A stretch of 64,000 bases of DNA from Helicostylum pulchrum (taxonomy: Eukaryota > Mucoromycota > Mucoromycetes > Mucorales > Mucoraceae). Shown here piece after piece: positions 23,260 through 34,224 of this stretch. The DNA lies in contig JAIXMO010000040.1 of NCBI GenBank assembly GCA_025677825.1, positions 239,505 to 303,504 of the forward strand, written 5' to 3'. The notes under the pieces were generated by a model. The model ran no database searches. It worked only from the letters and a program-made list of their open reading frames with translations, and had not been told where the DNA came from. The position numbers and the translations under genes were made by a program. Positions within the stretch are counted from its first letter, which is position 1; each line of letters begins with the position of its first letter.

Positions 23260-24528
23260 ATGGGAAATCAAGCAAGTAAAGTTATTGAAAAGACAAAAGA
23301 AAGAAAAGAACGACGCTCCAAAAACAATCGCCGTAGAAGCACCATAACTTTGGGAGGTCGATCGCACTCTTCTCTCGTCATGGCAGCTACTAAAAACATG
23401 CAAGCTAATTATGATTGGATCGATGAAAAGCAAGATCCATCTCTGATCAGTACTCCTCCAGTAACAAAGTCAAGGCGTCAATCAATTACAGAATTCTTTT
23501 CTGCCCGTAAAAAGAGTCTAGTACAAGATGATTTTAAAGAATACGATCGGCTTCAAAGACAGGTAAAATACCATTACATAAAAAGATTTGTCATGATTTT
23601 AACCTCTTTTTTTTTTCTTTCTGGTAAAGCATTACTTGTTAAAGAGTGCTCGCAAGTCAAATGTATGGGGTGTCATTGAAGATGGTATGACTATTATAGA
23701 TGTAGGCACAGGAAACGGTATCTGGGCTTTAGAAATGGCTTCTGAGCAATTGAATTGTAAAGTCATTGGCTTGGATTTACGTCCTCCTGCTGAGCAACAA
23801 GGAAAACCTAAAAACTTGAATTATCAAGAGGCTGATATTACAGAAACGTGGCCATTAGAATCTGGATCAGTCGACTAGTAAAGTAGTAGTAGTAGTAGTA
23901 GTAGCAGCAGCTTATTTATATATCAATTTCAATTTGCAAAACAACTAATTCAATTTATATGTAGTATATTTCAACGTAATATGGGACAATCTATTCAAAA
24001 GGATCAGTGGCCTCATGTATTAAATGAAATGCTTCGAGTACTTCGACCTGGAGGAACAATTGAATTAGTTGAAGCTGATTTATGGCACCACAATCCAGGC
24101 CCCGTTCAAAGGGCATTTGACGAATTCTATCAACAACAATGTACTGAACTTGGATTAGACTTTGCATTTACAGAAGTTATTGAAAAGGAACTCGATGCCA
24201 TTGGTTTTACTGAATTGGATCAACGTACGTTAGATGTACCTATTGGCGAATGGCCACAAGATTCAGGTAAAAAAAGAAAAAAAGTTTACACTAGTTTCCT
24301 AATTGATAACTAAATATTTTGTGTGTATGTGTAGAATTAAAGCAATTCGGATTTATCAATAAAGAAATTCAAAAAGCATACCTCAGAAATCGAAAGAGCT
24401 TTTATATATCGAAATGGGGTGTCACACCTGAAGATTATGAATTAGCAGTGCAAGAAGTAATGACCGAATTTGAAGAATATCATGGATTTTCTCGTTTCAA
24501 CTGTTGGATAGCTAAAAAGCCAATCTAG
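23260..24528 (+). CDS. SAM-dependent methyltransferase (LaeA/TAM-like)
   Basis: Exons 23260-23562, 23630-23877, 23965-24266 and 24335-24528 give 348 residues. The class I methyltransferase fold shows motif I as DVGTGNGIWALEMA, an acidic ribose-binding residue in VIGLDLRPP, NYQEADITETWPLESGSVDY (motif II), and LRVLRPGGTIELVEADLW (motif III/post-II). This layout matches the broad fungal group that includes LaeA and trans-aconitate methyltransferase-like enzymes; the substrate cannot be told. The N-terminus MGNQASK fits an N-myristoylation signal and is followed by a basic stretch (KERKERRSKNNRRRS), which would give a myristate-plus-basic membrane anchor; that is inference. Intron 2 carries a GTA/GCA triplet repeat. 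Confidence 0.85.
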
Positions 24529-24784
24529 ATTTTTTTAATCTATTTTTTTTTTCTCCACGTTGTGTATGCTCATTTTAAATTTTAGACCTTTATGAATTAT
24601 TAGAAAATTAGAACCAAACCCCAACCCCCCTTTTCTTATGCTTATATGCCCTTTTTCTCTCTTTTTTTTTTAAAAAAAAAACAAATAAAATATTTATTTT
24701 AGAAATATAGTTAAAGTTAGTCATTAGATAGTGTACATTTTTTTATATAAGTAAATAGTAGATAATATTATATGAGAAATTATT

Positions 24785-25459
24785 TTATCTGGAGTAAGGA
24801 GGTCGTGGTAAAGGATAATGATTGCGTTGTGGTTGCTATTATATATATATATAATTAGTCAAAAGGGTTTATATTGTTTGTATATAAAAAAGACTTACAT
24901 TGGAGTAAGGTTGATATCGTGGACGAGGGTAGAAATAAGAAAGATGATCACAAGAAGATATAGGTGCCCACCTACTCTTCTTTTTTTGATGATGTTGCTG
25001 TATGTTATTATTTTGCTGCTGTATGTTGTTTTGTTGCTGTTGCTGCTGCATTTGTTGCTGTTGCATTTGTTGCTGTTGTTGCAGTTGCTTTTGTTGTTGC
25101 AGTTGCAATTGCTGTCTTTTTTTATTTTGTTCTTCTTGCAACATTAACTGTTTAAGCATTTGAAACAACCTGTGTTTCTCATCTGTTAGGCGCTTGATCT
25201 TTTCTCTAATTTCATTACTGGTTGGTAATATCTCCATGGCAACTTCTTCTGGTTCGGGCGTTACCTTTTTATCTTCGACCGGCGGTGAAGGTAAACCACC
25301 AATGTGATCATTATGATTAGGAGCTTCTCTCTTTTTTTTCTTTTGTATACATTGTTTAATTATCGCTGCTTTGATGGCATCCAAGTGTTGATTAGGTGGG
25401 AAATGAAGGACTGTATTCTCCCTTGATTCTGATTTTAATTCAATTATCGTATCTTTCAT
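24785..25459 (-). CDS. GPS2-like (G protein pathway suppressor 2) corepressor subunit
   Basis: Exons 25459-24899 and 24835-24785 give 203 residues. The key segment is SNEIREKIKRLTDEKHRLFQ followed by MLKQLMLQEEQNKK. It matches the coiled-coil motif of animal GPS2, where a leucine-rich helix with an EKHxLFxxLK core binds SMRT/NCoR and TBL1 within the HDAC3 corepressor. A glutamine-rich tract (about residues 110-150, CAA/CAG repeats) follows, as also seen in other low-complexity coregulators. The C-terminus, rich in Arg, Tyr and Pro (PRPRYQPYSN, then PQRNHYPLPRPPYSR), resembles the aromatic tail of GPS2. A stub exon of 17 codons including stop closes the gene. I rely on motif recall, so the family call is probable rather than proven. 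Confidence 0.6.
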
Positions 25460-26114
25460 ATATTTATATATAATTTAGAAAAGGAGAGGGGGGTGTCTAT
25501 GTACAAAAAATGAGAAAAATTATATAAAAAAAGAAAAAGAGAAAAAAAAAAAAAAAAAAAGAGATATTGGTCATAAAAAAACACCGAAAAAAAAAATCTT
25601 TTATTCGTTGAGTTTTACCATTTTACTTGTTTAAAAAATCCGGTAAAACGTTCTTGTTCTTCTATAAAACAACCGCTTTTTTTTTTTTTGTTCCCTCTTT
25701 TTTGACAGTTGTACGTATATTTATTTGTTGTTTAATTACACGGTAATATATATATTTGACTGGTATGCTTCAACCTTCTTTTTTTTTTTTGCTCTGTTTA
25801 ATTTTGGGAGAATGCTGGTTAAATCTGATCAACATTCTAAAAAAGGCAACTTTACTTTCATCTCCCCTCTCTCCCTTATCTCCCCGCAATTTATACCATC
25901 CTCCTTTTCTCTCAGCGTGGGTTGTTTATACGTTAGTAAAGAATTGGGGGCAAATAAATAGGTAATATAAAAAAAGCTTGTCAAAAAAAATATACACACA
26001 TAAGTGACCTTGTTTTATTTAATACATTATGATTGGTTGTTATTTAAACTAGATTGTTCGCCTAAAATTTTGAATTTGTAATCCCTCTTCTTCCAGCAAC
26101 AACAAAACTTAACA
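25460..26114. other. Divergent intergenic region between the GPS2-like gene and ISD11
   Basis: 655 bp containing both promoters. Purine-rich A-tracts adjoin the GPS2-like start. Two overlapping plus-strand open frames (25725-25965) begin at ordinary ATGs but are made of poly-T-derived Phe/Leu and Ser/Pro runs with no motif. No gene supported. Confidence 0.55.
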
Positions 26115-26381
26115 ATGTCTACAGCCAATACCAAAGTACTCTCTCTTTACCGTAACTTTATTCGCCACGGCAACAAGTTCTCTTCTTACAACTTTAGAGA
26201 CTATACTGCTCGTCGTTCCAGAGACGCTTTCCGTGCCAACATGACAGAAACATCTAATGAAAAAATTGCTTCCTTCATTGCAAAGGCCGAACAAGAGTTG
26301 GCTGTTGTTAAACGTCAAGCTGCTATCAGTCAAATGTATACCAATGGTGAACACTTGGTTGTCGAAGCACCAAAGTTATAG
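26115..26381 (+). CDS. ISD11: LYR-motif iron-sulfur biogenesis protein Isd11 (LYRM4)
   Basis: Small single-exon gene of 88 residues. It has the LYR tripeptide near the N-terminus (VLSLYRNFIRHGNKFSSYNF), the downstream RDYTARRSRDAFRANM and the helix AEQELAVVKRQAAISQMY. These match Isd11/LYRM4, the mitochondrial-matrix partner that stabilises the cysteine desulfurase Nfs1 with acyl carrier protein. The length equals the usual 80-95 residues. The LYR motif plus the ARR-x-RDAFR signature separates it from the complex I and II assembly LYR proteins. An internal YTNGEHLVVE near the end is also conserved. Confidence 0.93.
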   Translation: MSTANTKVLSLYRNFIRHGNKFSSYNFRDYTARRSRDAFRANMTETSNEKIASFIAKAEQELAVVKRQAAISQMYTNGEHLVVEAPKL

Positions 26382-26663
26382 TTTAAATTATGTTATTTGT
26401 ATATAATAAAGATGCAGCATAAAAAAAAAGATACATTTCTACAAAATAATAAATGATAAAACAGTACATGAAATTAGATAATGCCCCTGCTTGATGTTCT
26501 TACATGTTCAAACAAAGGGATAAGCTTTTTTTTTTTTTTCCTTTTTACACCAAGTGACTTTTTTTTTAAAAATATCACTATTTTTACGTCTATAAAAAGA
26601 TGTAAACTAAACCAGTTTTATTTCTTTTCTTTTTTCCTCTTTAAATATAACAAATAATAATAA

Positions 26664-28017
26664 ATGCTGCGTCAATCTATCCCACCACCTCATCAACAAC
26701 CCCTCGAGTCTTCTTCTTCTAGTGATAAAGATGACTTGAATATCAGTAGGGCTTTACTATTAGATATCATTCAAGAAAATCATTTGTTGTATCATATGGA
26801 AAAAAGAGATCGCCCAAATAACATAATTCGTGTTTTAGTAGAACTTCATCAATTAGGAGGTAATATTTATAGATGCTTTTTTTTTGACTTTTTTTATAAA
26901 AAAAAAGGTACTAACTACGTTTACTATAGCCACTCAGGAACAGTTGTCTTTAGCGTATCACTATACTAGACTTGATACACAGCTTATCAGACCTTCTTCA
27001 AACAAGATTAATGAATCAAACTGGAAAGAGTATCTCGGAACCTCAAGGTAAATATAGCTTTGTTTTTGCTGTTAAAAACTCAGCTGACTTTTTTCTTATT
27101 TTAGTTTGTACAGCGATTATTTAGTCTTTTTTGATAATCAACTGTCTTGTTTGGGACAGCAAGAAACTTTGAACAAGTACTTTTATTCTATTCCTAATTC
27201 TATTGGCTCTCAGTTACAGCCTTTGGTTCAATTATCGTTTGGTATTGAACATAATTTACCACAAATAATAACGCAAGCATTAGCCTATTATGCTACTTCC
27301 TATTTAGACGTATCTAATATTATGGACTATTGCCAAGATCACTACTCAGCTACTACTACTAAAGGTGTTCAAAGCCAACAATCAAATATAGCAAATACCA
27401 TCTTGTTTGATTTCATTGCCTCTGATCAAAGATTTGACGGTAAAATAGAAGGAAATAATACATTCCACTCTTCCGTAAAACTATTGATAAAGAGTAAATA
27501 TGACCTTATCAAGACATACATGACTACATGGTGTGCTTTATCAAGCAATCTTAGTTTAGAGCAGCGTCTGGATAGTTTATTAGATACAGCTGTTACACTA
27601 ACTCATAAATCATCGCGTCAACAAGGGAATTCAATCGAGCTAGATTGGTTTATGGCTGGTGGTCAATTAATTGATTCTGTGTTCGCAATCAAGAAATTAA
27701 TACGTTCTATTACTAATAACGACGATGCGGCTCACTGTATTAATTTGCTGTTTTTATCTATATTATCTACTTTTGTTGTGCAAGGAAGACCAACACATAG
27801 CATACATACTGAACCTAAAATGAACTGGGAATCTTGTATATCAACAGTCATTCAATCTGCTCAACCTAAATCCATCTTGGCTCTGGTCTCTATTCTTAAA
27901 GTAACTCAACACGTTGATAATGAACCCTTGTTATACCTTGAATTAGCAAATACATTAGCCCAATTTGTACTACTTGATGGCACCTGGGTCAAAGGCGGTC
28001 TCCGTTGGTCAAAATAA
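26664..28017 (+). CDS. DUF4243 / questin oxidase-like protein
   Basis: Exons 26664-26859, 26930-27047 and 27105-28017 give 408 residues. Motifs run in the order expected of the questin oxidase-like family: an N-terminal HLLYHMEKRDRPNNIIRVL and LVELHQLGG, then AYHYTRLDTQLIRP, NWKEYLGTSSLYSDYLVFF and QLSFGIEHNLPQIITQALAY, and near the end KSILALVSILKVTQHVD. GedK and AflY in this family carry out Baeyer-Villiger-like steps in polyketide pathways, but most members, including this one, lie outside such clusters (neighbours here are ISD11 and a fatty-acid CoA ligase). Function is therefore uncertain. Intron 1 shows a clear CTAAC branch point. Confidence 0.78.
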
Positions 28018-29590
28018 AATACCTCGTATTTGTTGTCGATCTCTGTGCTACTCACGCCATGAACTGTTTATCTGCATATAATATTTTCATTTATAAACCA
28101 ATAAAACACAGCACGTGCAAAAATTGAAGCCTGTCTTTTTTTGCATTGATGCATCTTATTATATACCTTCAAAAAGAAATAGTTTACTATTATTAGTCTT
28201 TTATATATATATGTATATATATACTTTTTTATATGGTCTCCTATCGTTCCGAATCTTACAACTAAATATTGACATCATATTTTTAGTACTATATGATGTT
28301 CCAGGCTTACCTAGTGCTAAATTTAAAGTTACCCCGAAATGTATATAATTTATACGTGGTTTTCATTATAAGTAGACAACACTCCAAATGCCTCCTACAT
28401 CCCCGTGTCAGGATTTATCTCGCAAGAGAACTTTTCTCGGACTCCTTTATTTTAAAAAAAAGAAAAATCCACGGCATAAATCCTTAGAAAAAAAGAAACA
28501 GTTCTTTTTTTAAAAAAGAATAAAAACAGCAGCAGCGATATGCAAACGATAAAAATGACAACATCAAACACTAAAACTTGATGAATACAGGTTTCACAGC
28601 AAACTATACGATAACACTCCATGATTTATATATAAAAACGGGAGAGTCGCTATATTTAATAATAACAATAGTATTTATAGCTCTTTATAACGGCTCGCAC
28701 CATATATATAAATCAAGTCCTCCCCCCCTCGTAAATACTGCAAAATGTTCCTCCTCCCCCTTTTTCATAAATTAATTCAAACTTATCTGGCCGTAATTCC
28801 GTACCCGTAGCTCGCTTTTTTAAGCAGCTGAAACCCCCGTTTAATAATCTCGATAAAAACTACGATTGGGTCTACGCTTTAAAAATTGTCACTTCATAAC
28901 TGTCTGAAAAAAAAAACTTGAATCGTTCTTTTTTTTTTCCCAATTGTCTCGTTCATACACACATTGCATTCAGAATCTAGTTTCGGTTTCGTAACCCTAT
29001 TTTCCTTTTACTCCGTATCATCCCTAGCACTTGATCAAAGTAGCATGCACCTTTGGCAAGGTGATAAAGTTAGTTGTAAAGACCGCTGAAAGCTGTCAAA
29101 TGAGTCTAGAGGCCAGCGGTTTCGGGAGGGAATGTACAATGTATAGCATCTTGTTTACAGAAAAAAAAGGTACAGTATAATAACTACACTCTATATTATA
29201 GAAACCCCTTTAATGGTCACACAACTTTCCATCCGTTACTGCTACACTTTGATTAATTTTGTTACACACACTGTACAATGAAAAGGTGCCCCTTTTTTTT
29301 AGTTACTACTGCTGTGTAGTGCGTTCTAAATTCAGCGCTAGAAAAATCCATGTGAGATTTACAGACCACACAAAAAAGTTTAAACGGAAAAATTTAAAAG
29401 AAAACTAAGACTTAAGATTTTCGCGTGATATGCATTTTTATCTTTCATAAAACTACTATACTACATTATGTGCATGGGAATAAAATTATATTTTTTTTAA
29501 TAAATACAAAAAAAAAAAAAGAGGAAAGAGGAATAATTACTATTTTTTTCTACAGCAGTAAAAAAAGAAGGGGGGGGAGGGGAGTTTTCT
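28018..29590. other. Gene-free region between convergent genes
   Basis: About 1.6 kb between the 3' ends of the DUF4243 gene and the acyl-CoA synthetase. AT-rich with short G+C patches (29040-29130). A short inverted repeat (ACCGCTG near 29083 and CAGCGGT near 29115) could fold, but no RNA family was recognised. Open frames are short and motif-free. Confidence 0.55.
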
Positions 29591-31947
29591 CTAAAGTCTA
29601 GCCTTGGCAGGATCAACCTGACTATTTGCAACTTCATAAAGTTGAGCAATAATGGCTTCGTAATGCTCCTTGGCTTGAGGACGCTTCACCTTGAAAGTAG
29701 GGGTCAAAAGATTGTTTTCAACACCGAAGGGTTCAGATTCCAAGTAGATGGCCTTGGCTTGTTCAAAACCACGCAATTCAGCCTTCTTACCAACCTTGGT
29801 CATAGCAGCAAGAATTAAGGCATTGACTTCAGGAACCTTACAGAGCTCGGCATAGCTCAACTTTTTGGCATGTACTTGAGGTAGCTTGCTAGCAACAAGA
29901 GTCTCCAAAGTCTCTGGGTCAGGCACAACAATAGCAACCAAACAACTTTGAAGAGAATCACCGTGCAAGTAAATTTGACCAATCACAGACTCCTTGACAT
30001 AGATGTTCTCAATCTTTTCAGGTGCAATGTATTCACCTTGAGCCAACTTGAAGATATTCTTCTTACGATCAATAATGACAATACTACCACGCTCGTTGAT
30101 CAAACCAATATCACCAGTATGGAACCACTTTTCATCATCAATAGCTTCTCTGGTCTTTTCTTCATCCTTGTAGTAACCCTTGAATACGTTAGGGCCACGA
30201 ATACAGATTTCACCGCGAGGAAGAGGATCACTAGAGAGGTAGTTCATCTCAGGAACATCCAACAACTTGATTTCGTTACAAGTGAAGGGACCACCAATAT
30301 GACCAGCCTTGTACTCATTAGGGTAATGAATAGTAGAGGCAGCACAAGTTTCAGTAGCACCGTAACCTTCACGGATATCACAACAGAGGGCAACACGAAG
30401 GAATTGCATAACATCCTTACCAATGGGAGCGGAACCGGTGACCATAATACGAACGTTACCACCGAGAGCTTGCTTGACCTTGTTGAAAATCAAACGATCC
30501 CAGAAGGCATGTGTGTAACCGTTACCAGCCTCAAGATTAGCCAACTTGGTAGCAATACCACGACGAGCTAAAGCACCAGTGGTACCAGGAGCGTTCACAG
30601 TAGAGGCAACAATCTTACCGTAAACACGGTTCAACAAACGAGGAACAGTAGCAAAAACAGTAGGCTTAACTGCTTGGATATCTTCAACAATAGTGTTCAT
30701 GTCGCCTGCAAAATAACCTAAACGACCACCGAAACAAAGACAAAGCATGTCACACACACGACCAAAGATATGGGCAAGAGGCAAGTAGGAGATACTAACA
30801 TCATCAGAAGTACCGCCCAAGTTCAAGTAACTAGCAGATAATGCTGCAACAAAGTTACCATGAGTTAACATAGCACCCTGTTCAAAAAGAAAAAAAAAAC
30901 ATTAATAAAAAAACACACACACACACACAAATTTTCACGTGCCAAAGCTTATTGCTTTTTTTTCCCTTATACTTTACCTTTGGCATACCAGTTGTACCAC
31001 TTGTGTACATAATACAAGCTAAATCATCCGACTGAGGATAATTAAGAGTACGTCTATTCTTTTGACCCAACTCCTCAATGGCATTAAAATCAACTAAATT
31101 AATTTCCTTCTCAGCAGCCCAAGCCTTAATGATGGCACTCTTGGAGGCAACACCAGGACGAACGACTTCCTCAATGGAGTCCATGGAGATAATAGTTTTG
31201 AGATTAGGCAACTTGTGTCTCAATTTCAAGAGATCAGCAATATGGTCGCCAGAACAAACAACTGTTTCAAGTTCAGCATGATTAATAACAAACTCAACGG
31301 TGTCAGGACCCAAGGTATCGTAAAGTGCAACAGTGTAGTTGTTGTAAGAAGAACAAGCTAAATCAGTAATGGCCCATTCGGGACGGTTCACTGACCAGAT
31401 ACCAATAGGGATGCCTTGTGTACGAGTATCGTTCATGGTGTGGTTTAAATAGTTTAAGAGACCAGAACCAAAGTTGGTGATTCTATGGTTCACTTGACGG
31501 TATGTTTGCCAAACATAAGGACCACGTTCGCCGGTTTGCTCGTTCTTGACGGAACGAACGCCCATACAAGGACGATCCTTTGAAATATTTAAACCTACAT
31601 ACAGATGGTTTTTGTTAGTTGACAATTTACAGTCTCCCCTCCAAATATATATATATATTTTTTACCATTGTTAAAGATATCAACCATAGTCTTGACCTTG
31701 GGGGAAAAAGATGTCTCGACAGTACGATGACTGGAGTTACGATAGATGCCTATTGTTTTTTAAATTAGTATCTAAGGTTGCACTTAATTTTGACGTAGAG
31801 CATTTCACCATGTAAAGGTTATATGTGCTGACAAAGATGAAATAGAAAGAAAAAAGTAAGAAGGGGTTTTTTTTTTTTACCTGTTGAACCAGGAACTTTG
31901 GAACCAGGAACTTCATAAGTTTGGTTTTCTAAACTGAACTTGGCCAT
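29591..31947 (-). CDS. FAA1: Long-chain fatty acid-CoA ligase (Faa1/Lcf1-like)
   Basis: Activates long-chain fatty acids to acyl-CoA via an acyl-AMP intermediate for lipid synthesis and beta-oxidation. Exons 31947-31881, 31749-31666, 31594-30978 and 30877-29591 give 684 residues. The AMP-binding P-loop reads IMYTSGTTGMPKGAMLTHGN across the exon 3/4 junction. Later motifs are ISYLPLAHIFGR, the fatty-acid gate/linker region REGYGATETCAAS, and WFHTGDIGLINERGSIVIID followed by RKKNIFKLAQGEYIAPEKIE, the long-chain ACS signature. A late TPTFKVKRPQAKEHY contains the catalytic lysine region. No obvious N-terminal signal; ending ARL, a possible weak PTS1-like tripeptide, which is only suggestive. Duplicated VPGSKVPGST near the N-terminus. 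Strong identification; the exact yeast paralogue is not decided. Confidence 0.95.
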
Positions 31948-34224
31948 TTTTTTTTAAAAAAATATCTTTTTTTTAAAAATGTGGGGAAAAAAAAAGAGAG
32001 AAAAAGAAAAAGAGGAATAAAAATCCTGGAATGGGATTTTAAGTATAAAATAAGGTGTAACTGAAAAAAAAAAGATAAGTCAGCAGAATAACATTTTTTG
32101 TGTCCCCCGTGCGAATGAAACACGCTGTCACATGGAATCTATCCAACAAAAAATCTCTTTGCTGGATTTCCCACCTCTTTTTTTTTCTAAAGTCAGGTAT
32201 CTTGTTTTGAATGCAAAGAAAGGTAGAGGTTGTATTATTATCTTTAAAAAAAAGAAGAGAAAGAGAGAAAAAGAGATAAATCAATTATAATCGCTTTGGT
32301 TAGTTTATAAACCCATACTTAATAAATTTCAAGCACTTGAACTACTGCTGTATGCTAATTTACCTGAGTTTTTGTCAACAACCTAATTAGAAGTATTCTA
32401 AACTAATTTGCCGAAACTCCAATCAACGCTTTGTAATCTTTACGGATTTTTATTTTATCAATAAGCGGATATATAAAAAAAAGATATACATGTATGCGTC
32501 AATAAATCATTAAAATAGAGTGTATACATAATATAATATAAGATCAGTAAGGAAACAATTGAAAGCGTAGGATGCAGATACACTTATCCCTTACCGAAAC
32601 TTAATCCCAGATCTAGTATATCGCCTAGATGTAGTCTTTATAAAGATCCAGAGGATTTAAAAATTAGAATAACAGAAGTTTCTTTACTTGTAGCACTCTG
32701 TAAAACGTTAAAAACAAATGCTTAAATAAGGAGCTTACTGAAATAAAAAAAAAAAGGAGAGAGGATAAACCTGTTTTTATAGCCCGTATCTTCCAGCAAT
32801 AAAAAAAGGGTAAACCGATCATGTTTTACCTTACTTATAGTAGTTTCTTCAGCTAGACTACACGACATCCTGCAAATCATTGTTTTACAGAGTATAGATC
32901 AGCACTATCTCGTTATATTTACAAATATGATTTTTATATCATTAACAAATGGGGATAGAGGATTTTAAAATAAACCTAATCTTGACATATACATAGTGCA
33001 ATATGTAATCGAGTAAAATAAAGCCCTATATTTATGTATACCTACTTCTTTCTAGGGGGGTGATTGGTGCGTTAATTTACTGATCTAATTATGCCGAGGA
33101 TATTGTTCGAATTGAAAGATTCTTTTTATCCCTCCTACTTACCCCAGATTATAAAAAACTCGCGCAAATTAAAAATTCTAGTTTCACAAGTAAATATATT
33201 TAGCATAATCAGAATGTTTGTTTTTTTTTGCATTGTACTTGCGAGATCTCGATTTATTGGTTGAATGCATCGAATATTTTGTATCTTTGAACACTAATAA
33301 CACCCCGTATTTCTCTTTTAGGCATGTAAAAAAAGGTAGCAGTAATATCTACGTAAAAAGACTTATTTTTGCAAATCAGCTGGTTATTTCAGCATGTAAT
33401 TCAAAAACTTGTTGTTAGTGGCTCACTTGAATAATAGAATTCTAGTGAAAGTACAAAATCTTTAAAAAAAAACGCTCACTATTATTCCTATTTCGTCAAC
33501 TGTACCCAGCTTTGATACATACCCAAGTGACCCATTCACATATATTTATTATTCTACTTGAAATATTTCATTTACTTTACCAAGTATACTAAGAGAGGGT
33601 ATTATGTTTTAATATGCACACGCTTATTTACGCTTACATACGTACATATATATATATATATGCTTACGCGAAAAGTATATTACAAAACACCTGGCATGTA
33701 TAAGATATATTCCACGTACTTATATTGTAGTACAAACCTAATATCTTTAACAGTGCATATGAAAATACTGCGTAATAAGAAATATTTGGATGCACCGCTT
33801 TAAACCTTGTTAGGTATAAACAGTAGTACATCTCAAAAAAAAATTAATTTTAAAAACTTGTGTCATCTTCATTTCGAGATGGAAAAACTAATTAAACCTG
33901 GCAGAACTATATACGAGATCTTTTTTTTTTTTGCAGCGCCGATTTCTTTTTAGTGCTGTTCTACCAAAATGACGAAACATTTTCTGTCAAAATGTCACTC
34001 TATTAAGACTAACTCACCAGTATTTCAGATAATAGAAGTATACACTTTTACGCACTATGTATTAGCTATTGTTTTATTTTATTTTACATCTTATTTTACA
34101 GCGACTCACTTTCAAGCATTTTTTTGTTTATTCCTAGTGATAATATAATCTTTCTGAGGCGTTCATTTTTTAATTAAGGTGTCTTAAAGGTAAGAAAATA
34201 GTGATATATTTTATTTTTATTATT
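31948..34224. other. Gene-free region, 5' of acyl-CoA synthetase to Hsp70-like pseudogene
   Basis: 2.3 kb of AT-rich sequence. Near 31950-32290 lies the promoter and leader of the acyl-CoA synthetase. The remainder has short open frames (for example 33218-33418, 33558-33803) without motifs. Together with 37837-39216 it forms a gene-poor block around the broken Hsp70-like gene. Confidence 0.55.

Noticed and set aside
25725..25965. Two overlapping plus-strand frames upstream of ISD11
   Set aside because: Composition follows T-rich leader sequence; mutually overlapping and motif-free.
29040..29130. Possible structured RNA in a GC-richer patch
   Set aside because: Only a 7-bp stem could be drawn; no tRNA A/B boxes, no snoRNA C/D boxes.
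29948..30571. 207-codon plus-strand frame
   Set aside because: Antisense to acyl-CoA synthetase exon 4, which is certain; Thr/Asn-rich composition is a shadow effect.
33218..33803. Two plus-strand frames of 66 and 81 codons
   Set aside because: No motif, no splice support, located in decayed gene-poor DNA.
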